Shown piece by piece: positions 8,801 to 16,509 of a stretch of DNA of 64,000 bases. The DNA is from Blautia pseudococcoides (GTDB lineage Bacteria; Bacillota; Clostridia; Lachnospirales; Lachnospiraceae), in the NCBI RefSeq assembly GCF_001689125.2, contig NZ_CP015405.2:3850501-3914500 (forward strand). Reading direction: 5' to 3'. The notes beneath the pieces were generated by a model that searched no databases, was not told the origin of the DNA, and worked only from the letters and a program-made list of their open reading frames with translations. A program made the translations under genes and the position numbers. Each line of letters begins with the position of its first letter. Position 1 is the first letter of the stretch.

Positions 8801-10749
8801 TTTCCTGCTTCCTGTGCACCGCTGCCGCCCACTAATACCCTGGATGCCCAGGAACTCTCCATATAAATGGCTTCGTGGCAGACATTTTCTACCTTATTTC
8901 CGACAATCGTCAGGTCTGTGAATTTGGACTCCACCTTATCTCCTGTCACCAGGGCGATCAAGCCGCCCGAACCCTTCTGGGCACCACCCTGCATGTAACC
9001 GTTGACATCATGTACATAGTTGTTCTTCACAACAACGCCCGGAAGGTCTCCCCCATCGTGGTTCTCCGCAAGGATACCTGTGAGCAGGTACTGGCTCTGT
9101 TTCTTTTTGGCATTGTCGTTCACAAGGTCCGCTGCATCCGCTTCCGTGTTGGTCACTTCCAGGTTCTGGACAGTGGTATATTTGGAATTGTAGATATGAA
9201 CTGCTGCCACATCCTGTTTCGGCGCATTTTTGTTTGTCTGCCACGGATTTCCATTGCCGTTGATAACAGGATTGGAGCCCTCACCGTATCTGTCTACATA
9301 GACAGGGTTGTCCTGGGTTCCTGCTGCCTCCTGAAGTTTAAGCTGCTCACCGTTCCATGTACAGCCGGCCTTTAAAAGGAGTTTGCCGCCTGCCTGAAGG
9401 CGGAGCCGCTTTACATTTTCAAAGGTTTTCCATGCCTGTTCCGGGGAGGTTCCTGAAGCAGCGTCATCTCCATTCTGGGCATCTATATAGAAGGTATCAC
9501 TGCTGGTGATCAGGGAGTCATCTCCAGGATTGTCCGGACTCTCCGGGACGTCAGTTTTTACAAGCCTGATATTCCTGGCTTTGGCAGTTCCCTCCTCTAA
9601 CCAGACACTGATATTTTTGGAGGTCTGGCCAGCAGGCATCTGGAAGGTAACGGATATGGTCTCCCACTCCCCTGTTTTTGCATTTACTGCAAAAGACTTA
9701 TCTCCACTGTCTGTCTGAGGCTTTTTCTGGGCAATAGAAATGGCCTGTGCAGTGTCGGCATATACTTCTCCGCTGAGTTTATACCAAGCCTCCGGCTCCA
9801 GACCGTCCACATTCCGGTTGATTCCGTTTGCCCCTTTGCCGGCATCAAAGGAACTGTAGAAGCCGTCCTCCTCCTCATGGATCGTGATGTCCGCATTTTC
9901 CGGCCAGATCCCCCATCCATTCAGCCCGTCTGCAAAGTCACCGTTTGTCAGAAGGTTTGTCTCCTCCTGCTGATCTTGCTGTTTCTCCAGGCCCTCAGCA
10001 GCAGCTTCCAGTTCTCCTGTAATGGAATTTACTTCCTCCTGGGTCTTCTGGGCCGCATCGTAAGAATAAATATCCGTGAAAGCCCTGGCCTCCTCTGCCT
10101 TAATCTGAAGCACGTTCAGGGACTCAGCGGTGTAGATATCCGTCTGTCCCAGTTTTTCCTCTGCATCCGCAAGCGCTGCCTCAAGCACTGATAGATCCGG
10201 CGCCTCATACAGGTTTACATCATCTGCATATGCGGTGCCTGCCCCTGCGTTCAGCCATGTATAGACATTGGGTTTCTGGGCATTTTCCCACATGGTAAAG
10301 CGCACAGCAGCCTGAACCCACTCGCCCACTTTGCTCTGGGACTCTATGGCAAACTGCGGGTCACTTCCCTTTCCTTCATTCTCATGGAATCCTATAGAAT
10401 AGGAATTGGCAGCAGTCTGGTAAATCTGGGCTGTGAGCCAGTAATCCTTCCCCGGTGTCAGGGCAATGTCCTGTGTCACCTGGGACCCGTTGCCTTTTGC
10501 TTCCTCTCTCAGACAATAACTGCCCTCAGCCGGCTGGATCACATCACTTCCAACTCTCTCCATACTAGCTCCGCCGCTGGTGCACCAGCCGTTTTTTGTC
10601 CAGCCGTTTAGATTGTCTTCTTCAAATCCTCCATTTACAAGCATACCTGCAGTCGGTTCTGCCATGACAGGCACAGCTACAGTCATATTCCCCATGATCA
10701 TGGCTGCTGCCATCAGCATGGAAATTCCTGACTTCCATTTTTTCATCAT
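5872..10749 (-). CDS. Cell-wall-anchored right-handed beta-helix protein with CBM-like and FIVAR repeats
   Basis: About 1,625 residues from ATG at 10749, chosen because AGGAGG lies 11 bases before it; the frame opens 14 codons earlier. Order: signal peptide (ISMLMAAAMIMGNMTVAVPV); jelly-roll CBM-like domain (NGGFEEDNLNGW); helical FIVAR-like segment; second CBM-like domain (NGDFADGLNGWGIW); right-handed parallel beta-helix starting FYIDAQNGDDAASGTSPEQA and ending near MGAFEYQ; another helical segment; third CBM-like domain (SNGDFESGDVGDW); five tandem FIVAR repeats; and a C-terminal sorting signal SAKTGDES, hydrophobic stretch and KKRKYQK. The KTGD motif replaces canonical LPXTG, as in other Lachnospiraceae surface proteins. 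The beta-helix fold suggests a polysaccharide lyase or glycoside-acting enzyme, but the catalytic class cannot be fixed from sequence alone. Confidence 0.85.
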   Translation of the reverse strand: MMKKWKSGISMLMAAAMIMGNMTVAVPVMAEPTAGMLVNGGFEEDNLNGWTKNGWCTSGGASMERVGSDVIQPAEGSYCLREEAKGNGSQVTQDIALTPGKDYWLTAQIYQTAANSYSIGFHENEGKGSDPQFAIESQSKVGEWVQAAVRFTMWENAQKPNVYTWLNAGAGTAYADDVNLYEAPDLSVLEAALADAEEKLGQTDIYTAESLNVLQIKAEEARAFTDIYSYDAAQKTQEEVNSITGELEAAAEGLEKQQDQQEETNLLTNGDFADGLNGWGIWPENADITIHEEEDGFYSSFDAGKGANGINRNVDGLEPEAWYKLSGEVYADTAQAISIAQKKPQTDSGDKSFAVNAKTGEWETISVTFQMPAGQTSKNISVWLEEGTAKARNIRLVKTDVPESPDNPGDDSLITSSDTFYIDAQNGDDAASGTSPEQAWKTFENVKRLRLQAGGKLLLKAGCTWNGEQLKLQEAAGTQDNPVYVDRYGEGSNPVINGNGNPWQTNKNAPKQDVAAVHIYNSKYTTVQNLEVTNTEADAADLVNDNAKKKQSQYLLTGILAENHDGGDLPGVVVKNNYVHDVNGYMQGGAQKGSGGLIALVTGDKVESKFTDLTIVGNKVENVCHEAIYMESSWASRVLVGGSGAQEAGKGKWVGWPNVYVAENYVYDVAGDGIVLINADGGIAEKNLVVKSASEDWDYSRNPAHAAIWMWDCNNVTMQYNEAAHTESYQDGMAFDFDYGNQNVMYQYNYSHDNKGGFWMACPGPYYTVNAVARYNVSVNDGLFDGARIMRIGERGSIGNQVYNNTIYWDHDYKVNAVEQATWGTAPSSGTDIYNNIICGNSDTFVNNEGVNYSNNCIYGTIADVYPKDEDAGVIIADPQFENPENYTDGSFAHGTVTLGSAEGFKLRSTSPCIDAGSDHMDPPQESLKAVENELVATQITIENKDYAGNPAPYTDGESQGLVDMGAFEYQGKSTAERPEVDRTYLEALTAMAEAYSENVYDAATFAEMQKALAAAKTAMNRPLATQEMIDSYARNLEQAIQALIKKDDIKENDAETADNILESYNPEKSNGDFESGDVGDWGDWQSTISVVEGDAHSGDHSLKVDQKYAGNTAYSELGGIPVTPNTEYILEAWIKCSASDTGKVAIEAKHHNSVTGSGDIKLGNAHPESLTKAGEWRKASFAFTTKGYDKISISINSDLATVQMDDVKLYERYTVTKENLDTSALDEALALVPKEEESYYTEESWNTYREAELAARLEKVNADATQDTLDKAAETLKNAYEALTKKSEKPVVDKKGLQDLYDLYKDHVQGNFTDETWENFQNALKNAETVLGDETADQDKIEQAKKLLEDAIAALEEKTEGKADKAALEKLFNAHKDDKQGNFTDKTWKDFQDALKNADTVLKDDTADQKKVDKAKEKLEASIAALKENPKSETDKSDLEKLYNAHKNHKQNNYTDKTWKTFTDALKNAETTLNDDSATQEEINKAASDLSAALSGLKEKGADKSSLQKLYDKHKDDKQGSYTDATWKTFRKALETAASVLEDDKAAQSEVDKAKENLEKAIKNLKKKTGTPSTTKKKPSSTSGTKTTKSAKTGDESPLALLAGLLVLSGGTAVILGKKRKYQK
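6040..6890 (-). repeat. Tandem FIVAR repeats within the surface protein gene
   Basis: Four closely related units of about 200 bases plus one more diverged unit lie in tandem. Each protein unit follows the pattern DKxxLxxLYxxHKDxKQGxxT, then DxTWKxFxxALKNAxxVLxD, then a third helix ending in AIAALK. DNA identity between units is high enough that slippage or recombination could change the repeat number. Confidence 0.85.
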
Positions 10750-11014
10750 TTTGACCTTTTCCTCCTTTAATTCAGAATATTTTTTATTCACTTCTTGAAA
10801 TCTGCATCCTCCTCTCCCCCGAGCATTGTCATCATTTGCACTATAAATTCGGAAATTTATCCCATTTTTTATATAGTATCACAACAGCCACTACGATTTT
10901 TTTCATATTCGACTCCATTTATAACATTTTCAACCATTTTGGCTAGAGTTTCAGCAAAGCCTTTGATTAAACATTTTCTGTTCTCTACATAAACTAAAAG
11001 AAAAGGGTATTTTT

Positions 11015-12295
11015 ATGATCATACATGTTGTGGCTCCAGGCGAAACCCTCAGCAACATCGCCGCACAGTACGCGGTATCCCCAAGCCGTCTTTCCTTTGA
11101 CAACCAGTTAAGCGAGCAGGACCACCTGGTTGTGGGCCAGGCTCTCCTCGTACTTCAGCCGGATCTGATCCATGAAACCACGCCGGGCGAGACCATCCCT
11201 TCTATTGCGGACCTGTACGGCGTCCCTGCTCTGCAGATCGTGCGGAATAATCCCTTTCTCACCAGCCAGCCCTTTCTCCGACAGGGACAGTATCTGGTCA
11301 TCCGTTACAAAGACCAGTCAGACAGACCTTTAACTGCAGACGGTTATGCCTATCCTTTTATCAATATGAAGCTATTGGGGGAAACCCTTCCCTATCTGGG
11401 ATATCTGTCTATTTTTTCCTACGGGTTTACCGAATCAGGAGAATTGATCCCCATTTATGATGAACCTTTGCTGGAGGCAGCCAGGGTATACGGCACCAAG
11501 GCTGTCTTTGTGCTGACACCCTTTACAGAAGCAGGAACCTTTAACAGCAATCTGGTCACCATTGCCTCGCAGAATATGGAAGTTCAGGAAAATCTCATGG
11601 AAAACATACAGAGAACGGTACAGAATAAGGGATATTCTGAAGTAGATGTGGATTTTGAATATATAAGGGCTGAGGACCGGATTGCCTATGTGGAATTTGT
11701 GCGCAGGCTGACCCGGAGAATGAATGCGGTGGGAATCACCGTCTCCGTGGCACTGGCACCTAAAGTATCTGCCGACCAGCCGGGACTTCTGTATGAAGGG
11801 GTGGATTACAGGCTTCTGGGGGAAGCGGCTAACTCGGTGCTGCTGATGACGTATGAATGGGGCTACACCTACGGCCCGCCCATGGCGGTTGCTCCCATAC
11901 CTTCCGTGAGGCGGGTCCTGGAATACGCGGTGACGGAAATCCCCCCTGAAAAGATTTCCATGGGCATACCGAACTACGGATATGACTGGCCTCTGCCCTT
12001 TGTCCGGGGAGAAACAGCCGCCGTAACCATAGGAAACCAGCAGGCTGTGGCCATCGCCGCTGCCAATAATGCAGTCATACAGTATGATGAAGTATCACAG
12101 GCGCCCTTCTTTGAATATAACCACCGGGGCACAGACCATATCGTATGGTTTGAGGATGTGCGCAGTATCCTGGCCAAATTCCAGCTCGTAAAAGAATTCG
12201 GGTTTCCCAGAGTGGATTACTGGCAGCTCATGCGGTCCTTCCGTCAAAACTGGCTGCTCCTGTGTACAGAATTCTCCTTGTCAGAACCTTTTTAA
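11015..12295 (+). CDS. LysM-containing GH18 hydrolase (YaaH/SleL type)
   Basis: 426 residues without a signal peptide. Two N-terminal LysM modules (HVVAPGETLSNIAAQYAVSP and HETTPGETIPSIADLYGVPA) bind peptidoglycan. The GH18 barrel follows, with the catalytic DxDxE motif in EVDVDFEYI at about residue 212. This architecture is that of the spore-associated SleL/YaaH N-acetylglucosaminidases that cut cortex peptidoglycan during germination, so the organism probably forms spores. The lack of a signal peptide agrees with spore-coat loading from the mother cell. It is transcribed away from the beta-helix gene and its 3' end overlaps a convergent small gene. Confidence 0.9.
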   Translation: MIIHVVAPGETLSNIAAQYAVSPSRLSFDNQLSEQDHLVVGQALLVLQPDLIHETTPGETIPSIADLYGVPALQIVRNNPFLTSQPFLRQGQYLVIRYKDQSDRPLTADGYAYPFINMKLLGETLPYLGYLSIFSYGFTESGELIPIYDEPLLEAARVYGTKAVFVLTPFTEAGTFNSNLVTIASQNMEVQENLMENIQRTVQNKGYSEVDVDFEYIRAEDRIAYVEFVRRLTRRMNAVGITVSVALAPKVSADQPGLLYEGVDYRLLGEAANSVLLMTYEWGYTYGPPMAVAPIPSVRRVLEYAVTEIPPEKISMGIPNYGYDWPLPFVRGETAAVTIGNQQAVAIAAANNAVIQYDEVSQAPFFEYNHRGTDHIVWFEDVRSILAKFQLVKEFGFPRVDYWQLMRSFRQNWLLLCTEFSLSEPF

Positions 12296-12520
12296 ACGAT
12301 CGCACAGATACTGGCGGGCTGCCTGGGCGGTTCTGAAGTGCGGAGTTTTTTGGCCCAATATGTACCCTGCTGCCTCCTCCCACTCTTCCTGTGTATATTC
12401 CTGAGTGGGTATTCTGCTCACTGTGTCATAGATTTTTATTCTGCTGATGCAGCCGTGCAGGTCCGACAGCATTGTTGTGCCGTTATCCCTTGCCAGCCTG
12501 TCCAGTAATTTATCCTTCAC
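12281..12520 (-). CDS. Small conserved-looking protein of unknown function
   Basis: 79 residues from GTG at 12520, chosen because AAAGGAGG lies six bases upstream; the GTG nine bases earlier overlaps that site. The protein is soluble and mixed in charge (YTQEEWEEAAGYILGQKTPH) with no family I recognise. Its 3' end overlaps the convergent GH18 gene by 15 bases. It is the first gene downstream of a probable invertible promoter segment (12553-12809), so its expression may be phase variable. Confidence 0.6.
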   Translation of the reverse strand: MKDKLLDRLARDNGTTMLSDLHGCISRIKIYDTVSRIPTQEYTQEEWEEAAGYILGQKTPHFRTAQAARQYLCDRLKRF

Positions 12521-12552
12521 ACTCCGCACCTCCTTTTACGTTATCTTGTGAA

Positions 12553-12578
12553 GACTACATAATGATGGTTATGTGGTC
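12553..12578 (+). repeat. Left recombination-like inverted site
   Basis: GACTACATAA and TTATGTGGTC flank the 6-bp core TGATGG. The flanks are near-inverted half-sites as in tyrosine recombinase core sites. A partner with the same flanks but inverted core (CCATCA) lies at 12784-12809. Confidence 0.7.
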
Positions 12579-12613
12579 ATATAAACAAAGGTTGTAAACT
12601 TAAATACATAGCA

Positions 12614-12642
12614 ATTTTATCATGCTTCCTCTTAAAATACAA
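12614..12642 (-). promoter_or_regulatory. Promoter inside the probable invertible segment
   Basis: Minus-strand TTGTAT (12637-12642) and TAAAAT (12614-12619) are 17 bases apart and point through the left site to the small gene at 12520. The -35 box is weak (three of six), the -10 good. Confidence 0.5.
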
Positions 12643-12665
12643 GATTTTATGCCGGGGAACATGGG

Positions 12666-12733
12666 AAAAGACACAGGAAGTAAACCGGAGGCCTCCATAT
12701 AAATGCGCCGGTTTATTTCCTGTGTCTTTTTTT
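12666..12733. terminator. Strong bidirectional terminator between the inverted sites
   Basis: GACACAGGAAGTAAACCGG pairs with CCGGTTTATTTCCTGTGTC. Seven T follow on the plus strand and TTTTCCC on the minus strand. It stops integrase transcription on one side and insulates the internal promoter on the other. Confidence 0.88.
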
Positions 12734-12783
12734 AAGTTAATCTTTTTTTGTGAAATGCACAGAAACCTGATATGCAGATACGT

Positions 12784-12809
12784 GACTACATAACCATCAT
12801 TATGTGGTT
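12784..12809 (-). repeat. Right recombination-like inverted site
   Basis: GACTACATAA and TTATGTGGTT flank the core CCATCA, the reverse complement of the left core. The central 18 bases are a perfect inverted copy of the left site. It lies four bases beyond the recombinase stop codon. Confidence 0.7.
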
Positions 12810-12812
12810 TTT

Positions 12813-13685
12813 TTATGTTCTCAACACAACAAGCCCCATCCGATCCACCTGTCTGGCATGTTCCACACCGCTCTCCATAGTATAAATGCGGGTAGTGGTC
12901 ACACTGGAATGTCCCAGCAGGTCTGCAAGTCTGGATAAATCCTTTTCCATGCGGTAATAGGTTCTTGCAAATAAGTGACGCAGATTATGAGGAAACACTT
13001 TTTCCGGCTCGACGCCAGCACTGCAGCACAGATTCTTCATGTCTCTCCATATATTTGAGCGGTCCAGCGGCCTCCCGTTTTTTGTACAAAAAACAACTCC
13101 TTTTTTGATCCCCTGCTCCCGGCAGTACACCTGCAAAGCACGGCTCAGGGTCCTTGGAAGGAAAATAGTACGTTTTTTCCCTTTACAATCCACAATAGTG
13201 CGTCCTGCTTTTACTGTTTCCAGTGTTACAAACTGCAGCTCCGAGACCCGTATGCCTGTTGAACAGATCGTCTGCAGGATCAGGGCCAGACGGCGGTTCT
13301 GTTTCTGCTCAGCAGCGTTCACCAGCCGGATATACTCCTCTCTTGACAGCTCTTTTTCCGGTTTCGTAAAAATCTCCTTCTGAATCTTCAGCGGTTTCAC
13401 CCTGTACTGGGGATACCCAACCCATTCAAGAAACCCGTTTACTGCTGCCAGCATAGAATTTACACTGGCAGGCAGATAACTCTGTGTCAGCTTTTCCTTC
13501 CAGCACAGCAGACTTTCCTTTGTAACTGTCTCCCCCTGAAGAAACATAAAGTATGACCTCAGGTCATGCACATATTTGACAATGGTATTCCTGCTCCTCT
13601 CCTCCCTTAAAAGGTAGTTCTCGTAGCCCTTCACCAGACCGTCCTCATCCATCTGAAACGTTGCCGCCGCATTTCTGCACTCCAT
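12813..13685 (-). CDS. Tyrosine recombinase, probable DNA invertase
   Basis: 290 residues from ATG at 13685 (AAAGG ten bases upstream); the frame opens 17 codons earlier without a ribosome binding site. The N-terminal SAM-like core-binding domain (RSRNTIVKYVHDLRSYFMFL) precedes the catalytic domain with R (STGIRVSEL), K, HxxR (PHNLRHLF), H (LLGHSSVTTT) and nucleophile Y (TRIYTM). All active-site residues are present. Two inverted sites with inverted cores lie just downstream and no phage or ICE genes lie nearby. Local site inversion is therefore a better guess than element integration. Confidence 0.85.
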   Translation of the reverse strand: MECRNAAATFQMDEDGLVKGYENYLLREERSRNTIVKYVHDLRSYFMFLQGETVTKESLLCWKEKLTQSYLPASVNSMLAAVNGFLEWVGYPQYRVKPLKIQKEIFTKPEKELSREEYIRLVNAAEQKQNRRLALILQTICSTGIRVSELQFVTLETVKAGRTIVDCKGKKRTIFLPRTLSRALQVYCREQGIKKGVVFCTKNGRPLDRSNIWRDMKNLCCSAGVEPEKVFPHNLRHLFARTYYRMEKDLSRLADLLGHSSVTTTRIYTMESGVEHARQVDRMGLVVLRT

Positions 13686-13929
13686 AATCAACCAGCCTTT
13701 CTGTCGCATCTTGAACCTTGCATTTACTTCTGTCATCTGTTATTGTACCGGATATGTACATCCTATATACACAATACAACAAACCTTCTTAAATAGTGTA
13801 CCAATTCCTTTTTTGTTGTTGGAATGGTAAATACACCGGAAAGCTTTACATGCTATAATAACAGTGGAATTTTATGTCTGGAGGTGTTTTTGTTTTTCTT
13901 TCGTCTTATTTTTTCTACTGCCTTCAGCC

Positions 13930-14219
13930 AATCAGCGGATGGAGGTATGCTGTCCCTGTTATTCCATGCAGGCCTCATATAAAAATACGGGGAGAATACC
14001 GGGAGGCGGGCTTCCTGGTCCGCTTTGAAAACACATTCTCCAACCCCCTGAAAGAAAAGAACGGAGCCTTCCAGTCCACCAAACATGGCGGTCCGGGAAT
14101 CGGAACGGAGTCTGTAAAAAAAGTGGTGCAGCAGTATCAGGGGACTGTGGGATTTGCAAAGGAAGGAAAGCCTCCTCAAAGAGCAGGGACTTCTGGCCGA
14201 TATATGGAAAGAAAGGATT
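13930..14219 (+). pseudogene. Remnant of a GHKL-type sensor histidine kinase
   Basis: Only the C-terminal ATP-binding core of an AgrC-like GHKL kinase survives: FLVRFENTFSNPLKEKNGAF, then QSTKHGGPGIGTESVKKVVQ and QYQGTVGFAKEGK. These match the N box, the STK motif and the GxGxxS loop of the family. No sensor domain, phosphoacceptor helix or response regulator is present upstream, and the frame upstream of about 13,930 does not resemble the family. It is therefore a truncated gene. Confidence 0.75.
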
Positions 14220-14267
14220 AGAGCTTAAACACGAGCGTTTTCTCCCGCCGGACCAGGGGCGGGCATA

Positions 14268-14314
14268 AAAAGAGGCCGCCGCATTGATCTCTCAATACGG
14301 CGGCCTCCTTTTAT
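14268..14314 (-). terminator. Terminator of the rpmG-secE-nusG-rplKA operon
   Basis: AGGCCGCCGTATTGA pairs with TCAATGCGGCGGCCT around a GAGA tetraloop, with CTTTTT on the minus side and CTTTTATTT on the plus side, so it may also serve the plus strand. Confidence 0.93.
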
Positions 14315-14322
14315 TTCATCTA

Positions 14323-15018
14323 TTACTGAGCTAACTTAACCGGGTTAAGCTTAACGCTCGGTCCCATTGTGGAAGCGAGTGTTACACTCTTCAGGTACTG
14401 ACCTTTCAGTGTGCTTGGCTTAGCCTTTGTGATAGCTCCCATGAGCGTCTGGAAGTTGTCCGCTAACTGCTCCTCTGTGAAAGAAGCTTTTCCGATTGGC
14501 ACGTGAATGATGTTTGTTTTATCAAGACGATATTCAATCTTACCAGCTTTAATATCCTGAATAGCTTTTGTAACGTCCATTGTTACGGTTCCGGCTTTCG
14601 GGTTTGGCATTAAGCCTTTTGGTCCGAGTACACGACCCAGACGACCAACAACACCCATCATGTCCGGTGTAGCAACAACAACGTCGAAATCTAACCAGCC
14701 TTCGTTCTGGATCTTCGGAATCAGTTCCTCAGCTCCAACATAGTCTGCACCGGCAGCCTGAGCCTCGTCAGCTTTGGCATTCTTTGCAAATACTAATACA
14801 CGAACAGTTTTACCGGTTCCGTGCGGCAGTACAACTGCACCACGAATCTGCTGGTCTGCATGACGTCCGTCACAACCTGTTCTGATATGAGCTTCGATTG
14901 TTTCGTCAAATTTAGCTACTGCTGTTTTCTTAACTAAAGCGATAGCTTCTTCTGTATCATATAAGTTTGCGCGATCAACTGCTTTTGCAGCCTCTACATA
15001 TTTCTTTCCGCGTTTCAT
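14323..15018 (-). CDS. rplA: 50S ribosomal protein L1
   Basis: 231 residues starting [20 protein letters not shown], full length. L1 forms the mobile stalk at the E site and in many bacteria represses the rplKA mRNA. The conserved block [20 protein letters not shown] is intact. It is last in the operon and preceded by a leader element (15035-15062) that resembles an L1-binding helix. Confidence 0.99.
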   Translation of the reverse strand: MKRGKKYVEAAKAVDRANLYDTEEAIALVKKTAVAKFDETIEAHIRTGCDGRHADQQIRGAVVLPHGTGKTVRVLVFAKNAKADEAQAAGADYVGAEELIPKIQNEGWLDFDVVVATPDMMGVVGRLGRVLGPKGLMPNPKAGTVTMDVTKAIQDIKAGKIEYRLDKTNIIHVPIGKASFTEEQLADNFQTLMGAITKAKPSTLKGQYLKSVTLASTMGPSVKLNPVKLAQ

Positions 15019-15034
15019 ATTAAATAACCTCCTA

Positions 15035-15062
15035 GTGGTAATTGCGGGAATGTCCCTCCCAC
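15035..15062 (-). promoter_or_regulatory. Putative L1-binding hairpin before rplA
   Basis: On the mRNA strand GTGG-GA-GGGA-CAT-TCCC-GCAATTA-CCAC folds into two short helices separated by an asymmetric internal loop, just before the AGGAGG of rplA. The same fold and nearly the same sequence stands before rplK. The shape resembles the L1 site on 23S rRNA. The assignment is inference. Confidence 0.55.
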
Positions 15063-15097
15063 GTTCGTTTCAATAGTTCAAAAGGCAAGGCCTGGCC

Positions 15098-15523
15098 TTA
15101 TTCCTCTACAGTGATTCCCATACTTCTTGCAGTACCTGCAATCATGCTCATTGCTGCTTCTAAGGAACCTGCATTTAAGTCCGGCATTTTCATCTCTGCG
15201 ATTTCCTGGATTTTAGCCTTGGAAATTGTAGCAACTTTAGTTTTGTTCGGAACACCTGAACCGGATTTCAGGTTGCAGGCTTTCTTTAACAGAACTGCTG
15301 CCGGCGGAGTTTTGGTTATAAAGCTGAAACTTCTGTCCGCATATACTGTGATAACAACCGGGATGATCAGATCTCCCTTATCTGCTGTTCTCGCATTGAA
15401 TTCCTTTGTAAACTGTACAATGTTTACACCGTGCTGACCCAGAGCAGGTCCAACCGGTGGTGCTGGTGTTGCCTTTCCAGCAGGGATCTGTAATTTAATA
15501 TAGCCTGTTACTTTCTTTGCCAT
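15098..15523 (-). CDS. rplK: 50S ribosomal protein L11
   Basis: 141 residues from ATG at 15523 ([20 protein letters not shown]); the upstream GTG overlaps the AGGAGG and is rejected. L11 binds the GTPase-associated centre and stimulates elongation factors and RelA. The proline-rich switch [19 protein letters not shown] is present. It lies between nusG and rplA, the usual order. Confidence 0.99.
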   Translation of the reverse strand: MAKKVTGYIKLQIPAGKATPAPPVGPALGQHGVNIVQFTKEFNARTADKGDLIIPVVITVYADRSFSFITKTPPAAVLLKKACNLKSGSGVPNKTKVATISKAKIQEIAEMKMPDLNAGSLEAAMSMIAGTARSMGITVEE

Positions 15524-15543
15524 TTTCGGCACCTCCTAATTAT

Positions 15544-15571
15544 GTGGTAATGTCGGGGATTTCCCTCCCAC
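15544..15571 (-). promoter_or_regulatory. Putative L1-binding hairpin before rplK
   Basis: On the mRNA strand GTGG-GA-GGGA-AAT-CCCC-GACATTA-CCAC folds like the copy before rplA, again right before AGGAGG. Two copies in one operon support a shared regulator, most simply L1 itself. Confidence 0.55.
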
Positions 15572-15603
15572 GAGCCATGTGACGTATGGCCCTTTCATCT
15601 TCG

Positions 15604-16119
15604 TTACATTTTCTTAACTTCTGCGAAACTGATTTCAACTGGCGTTTCGCGGCCAAACAGCTCAACATTTATTGTCACAATCTGTTTGGATTCATTGATA
15701 CTCTGGACAACGCCCACGGTATCTTTCCAAACTCCGCCTGTAACAACAACACTGTCACCTTCTTCAAAGTCGATCTGGACGGTTACGTTCCGGATACCCA
15801 GACGGTCCATCTCTTCCTCTGTCAAAGGAACCGGTTTTGACCCCGGACCAACGAATCCTGTGACACCGCGTGTGTTTCTTACAACATACCAGGTATCATC
15901 ATTCATCACCATGTTAATAAGGACATATCCCGGAAACATCTTCTTCTGCACCAGCTTCTTCTGGCCGTTTTTCATTTCCTCAACGTCCTCCATGGGAACA
16001 CGGACTTCCAAAATCTGATCTTCCAGGTGTCTGTTTTCAATTGTCTTGTCAATGTTGGCTTTTACCTTGTTCTCATACCCTGAATAGGTATGTACAACAT
16101 ACCAATTTGTTTCTGACAT
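15604..16119 (-). CDS. nusG: Transcription termination/antitermination factor NusG
   Basis: 171 residues. The NGN domain (NWYVVHTYSGYENKVKANID, then MFPGYVLINMVMNDDTWYVV) is followed by the KOW domain (FEEGDSVVVTGGVWKDTVGV). NusG binds the RNA polymerase clamp and modulates elongation. It lies 15 bases after secE and before rplK, the conserved order in Firmicutes. Confidence 0.99.
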   Translation of the reverse strand: MSETNWYVVHTYSGYENKVKANIDKTIENRHLEDQILEVRVPMEDVEEMKNGQKKLVQKKMFPGYVLINMVMNDDTWYVVRNTRGVTGFVGPGSKPVPLTEEEMDRLGIRNVTVQIDFEEGDSVVVTGGVWKDTVGVVQSINESKQIVTINVELFGRETPVEISFAEVKKM

Positions 16120-16134
16120 AAAATCACCTTGTCC

Positions 16135-16338
16135 TTATTTGATTAATAGATTCAGAATCTGCAGGACGCCGCTGTCAATCACGGAAATGAGCACTCCCAG
16201 GATGGCAGTGATCGCTACAACCGCAACCGTCTGTTTAACCAGCGTCGGCCTGTCAGGCCAGATAATTTTTTTGAATTCAGCCTGAAGCCCTTTGGTCCAG
16301 TTCTTCTTAGGAGCTTTTACTTTCTTTTCTGCATCCAT
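16135..16338 (-). CDS. secE: Preprotein translocase subunit SecE
   Basis: 67 residues from ATG at 16338 (MDAEKKVKAPKKNW), chosen because GAGAGGTGA lies just upstream; the frame also opens seven codons earlier inside the rpmG spacer. The conserved amphipathic segment EFKKIIWPDRPTLVKQTVAV precedes one membrane helix (VVAITAILGVLISVIDSGVL). SecE clamps SecY in the translocon. Confidence 0.97.
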   Translation of the reverse strand: MDAEKKVKAPKKNWTKGLQAEFKKIIWPDRPTLVKQTVAVVAITAILGVLISVIDSGVLQILNLLIK

Positions 16339-16359
16339 AGCTTCACCTCTCGAGCCCAA

Positions 16360-16509
16360 TTATTTGGTTTCTTTGTGCATTGTGTGAGCCTTGCAGAACT
16401 TACAGTATTTTTTTGTCTCCATACGTTCCGGATGGTTCTTCTTTTCCTTTGTCATGTTGTAATTACGCTGTTTACATTCAGTACATGCCAATGTTATTTT
16501 TACGCGCAC
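16360..16509 (-). CDS. rpmG: 50S ribosomal protein L33
   Basis: 49 residues from a GTG start at 16509 with GGAGGTGGAG upstream. The sequence [18 protein letters not shown], then [17 protein letters not shown] keeps four cysteines (two CxxC pairs), so it is the zinc-binding C+ form of L33. It is the first gene of the secE-nusG-rplKA operon and lies 21 bases before secE. Confidence 0.97.
   Translation of the reverse strand: MRVKITLACTECKQRNYNMTKEKKNHPERMETKKYCKFCKAHTMHKETK

Noticed and set aside
8068..8835. Plus-strand frame within the beta-helix gene
   Set aside because: Antisense shadow of a repetitive beta-helix region.
12813..13736. Tyrosine recombinase as integrase of a prophage or ICE
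   Set aside because: No structural phage, conjugation or excisionase genes are adjacent, and no tRNA or direct-repeat attachment site is seen; inverted sites favour local inversion.
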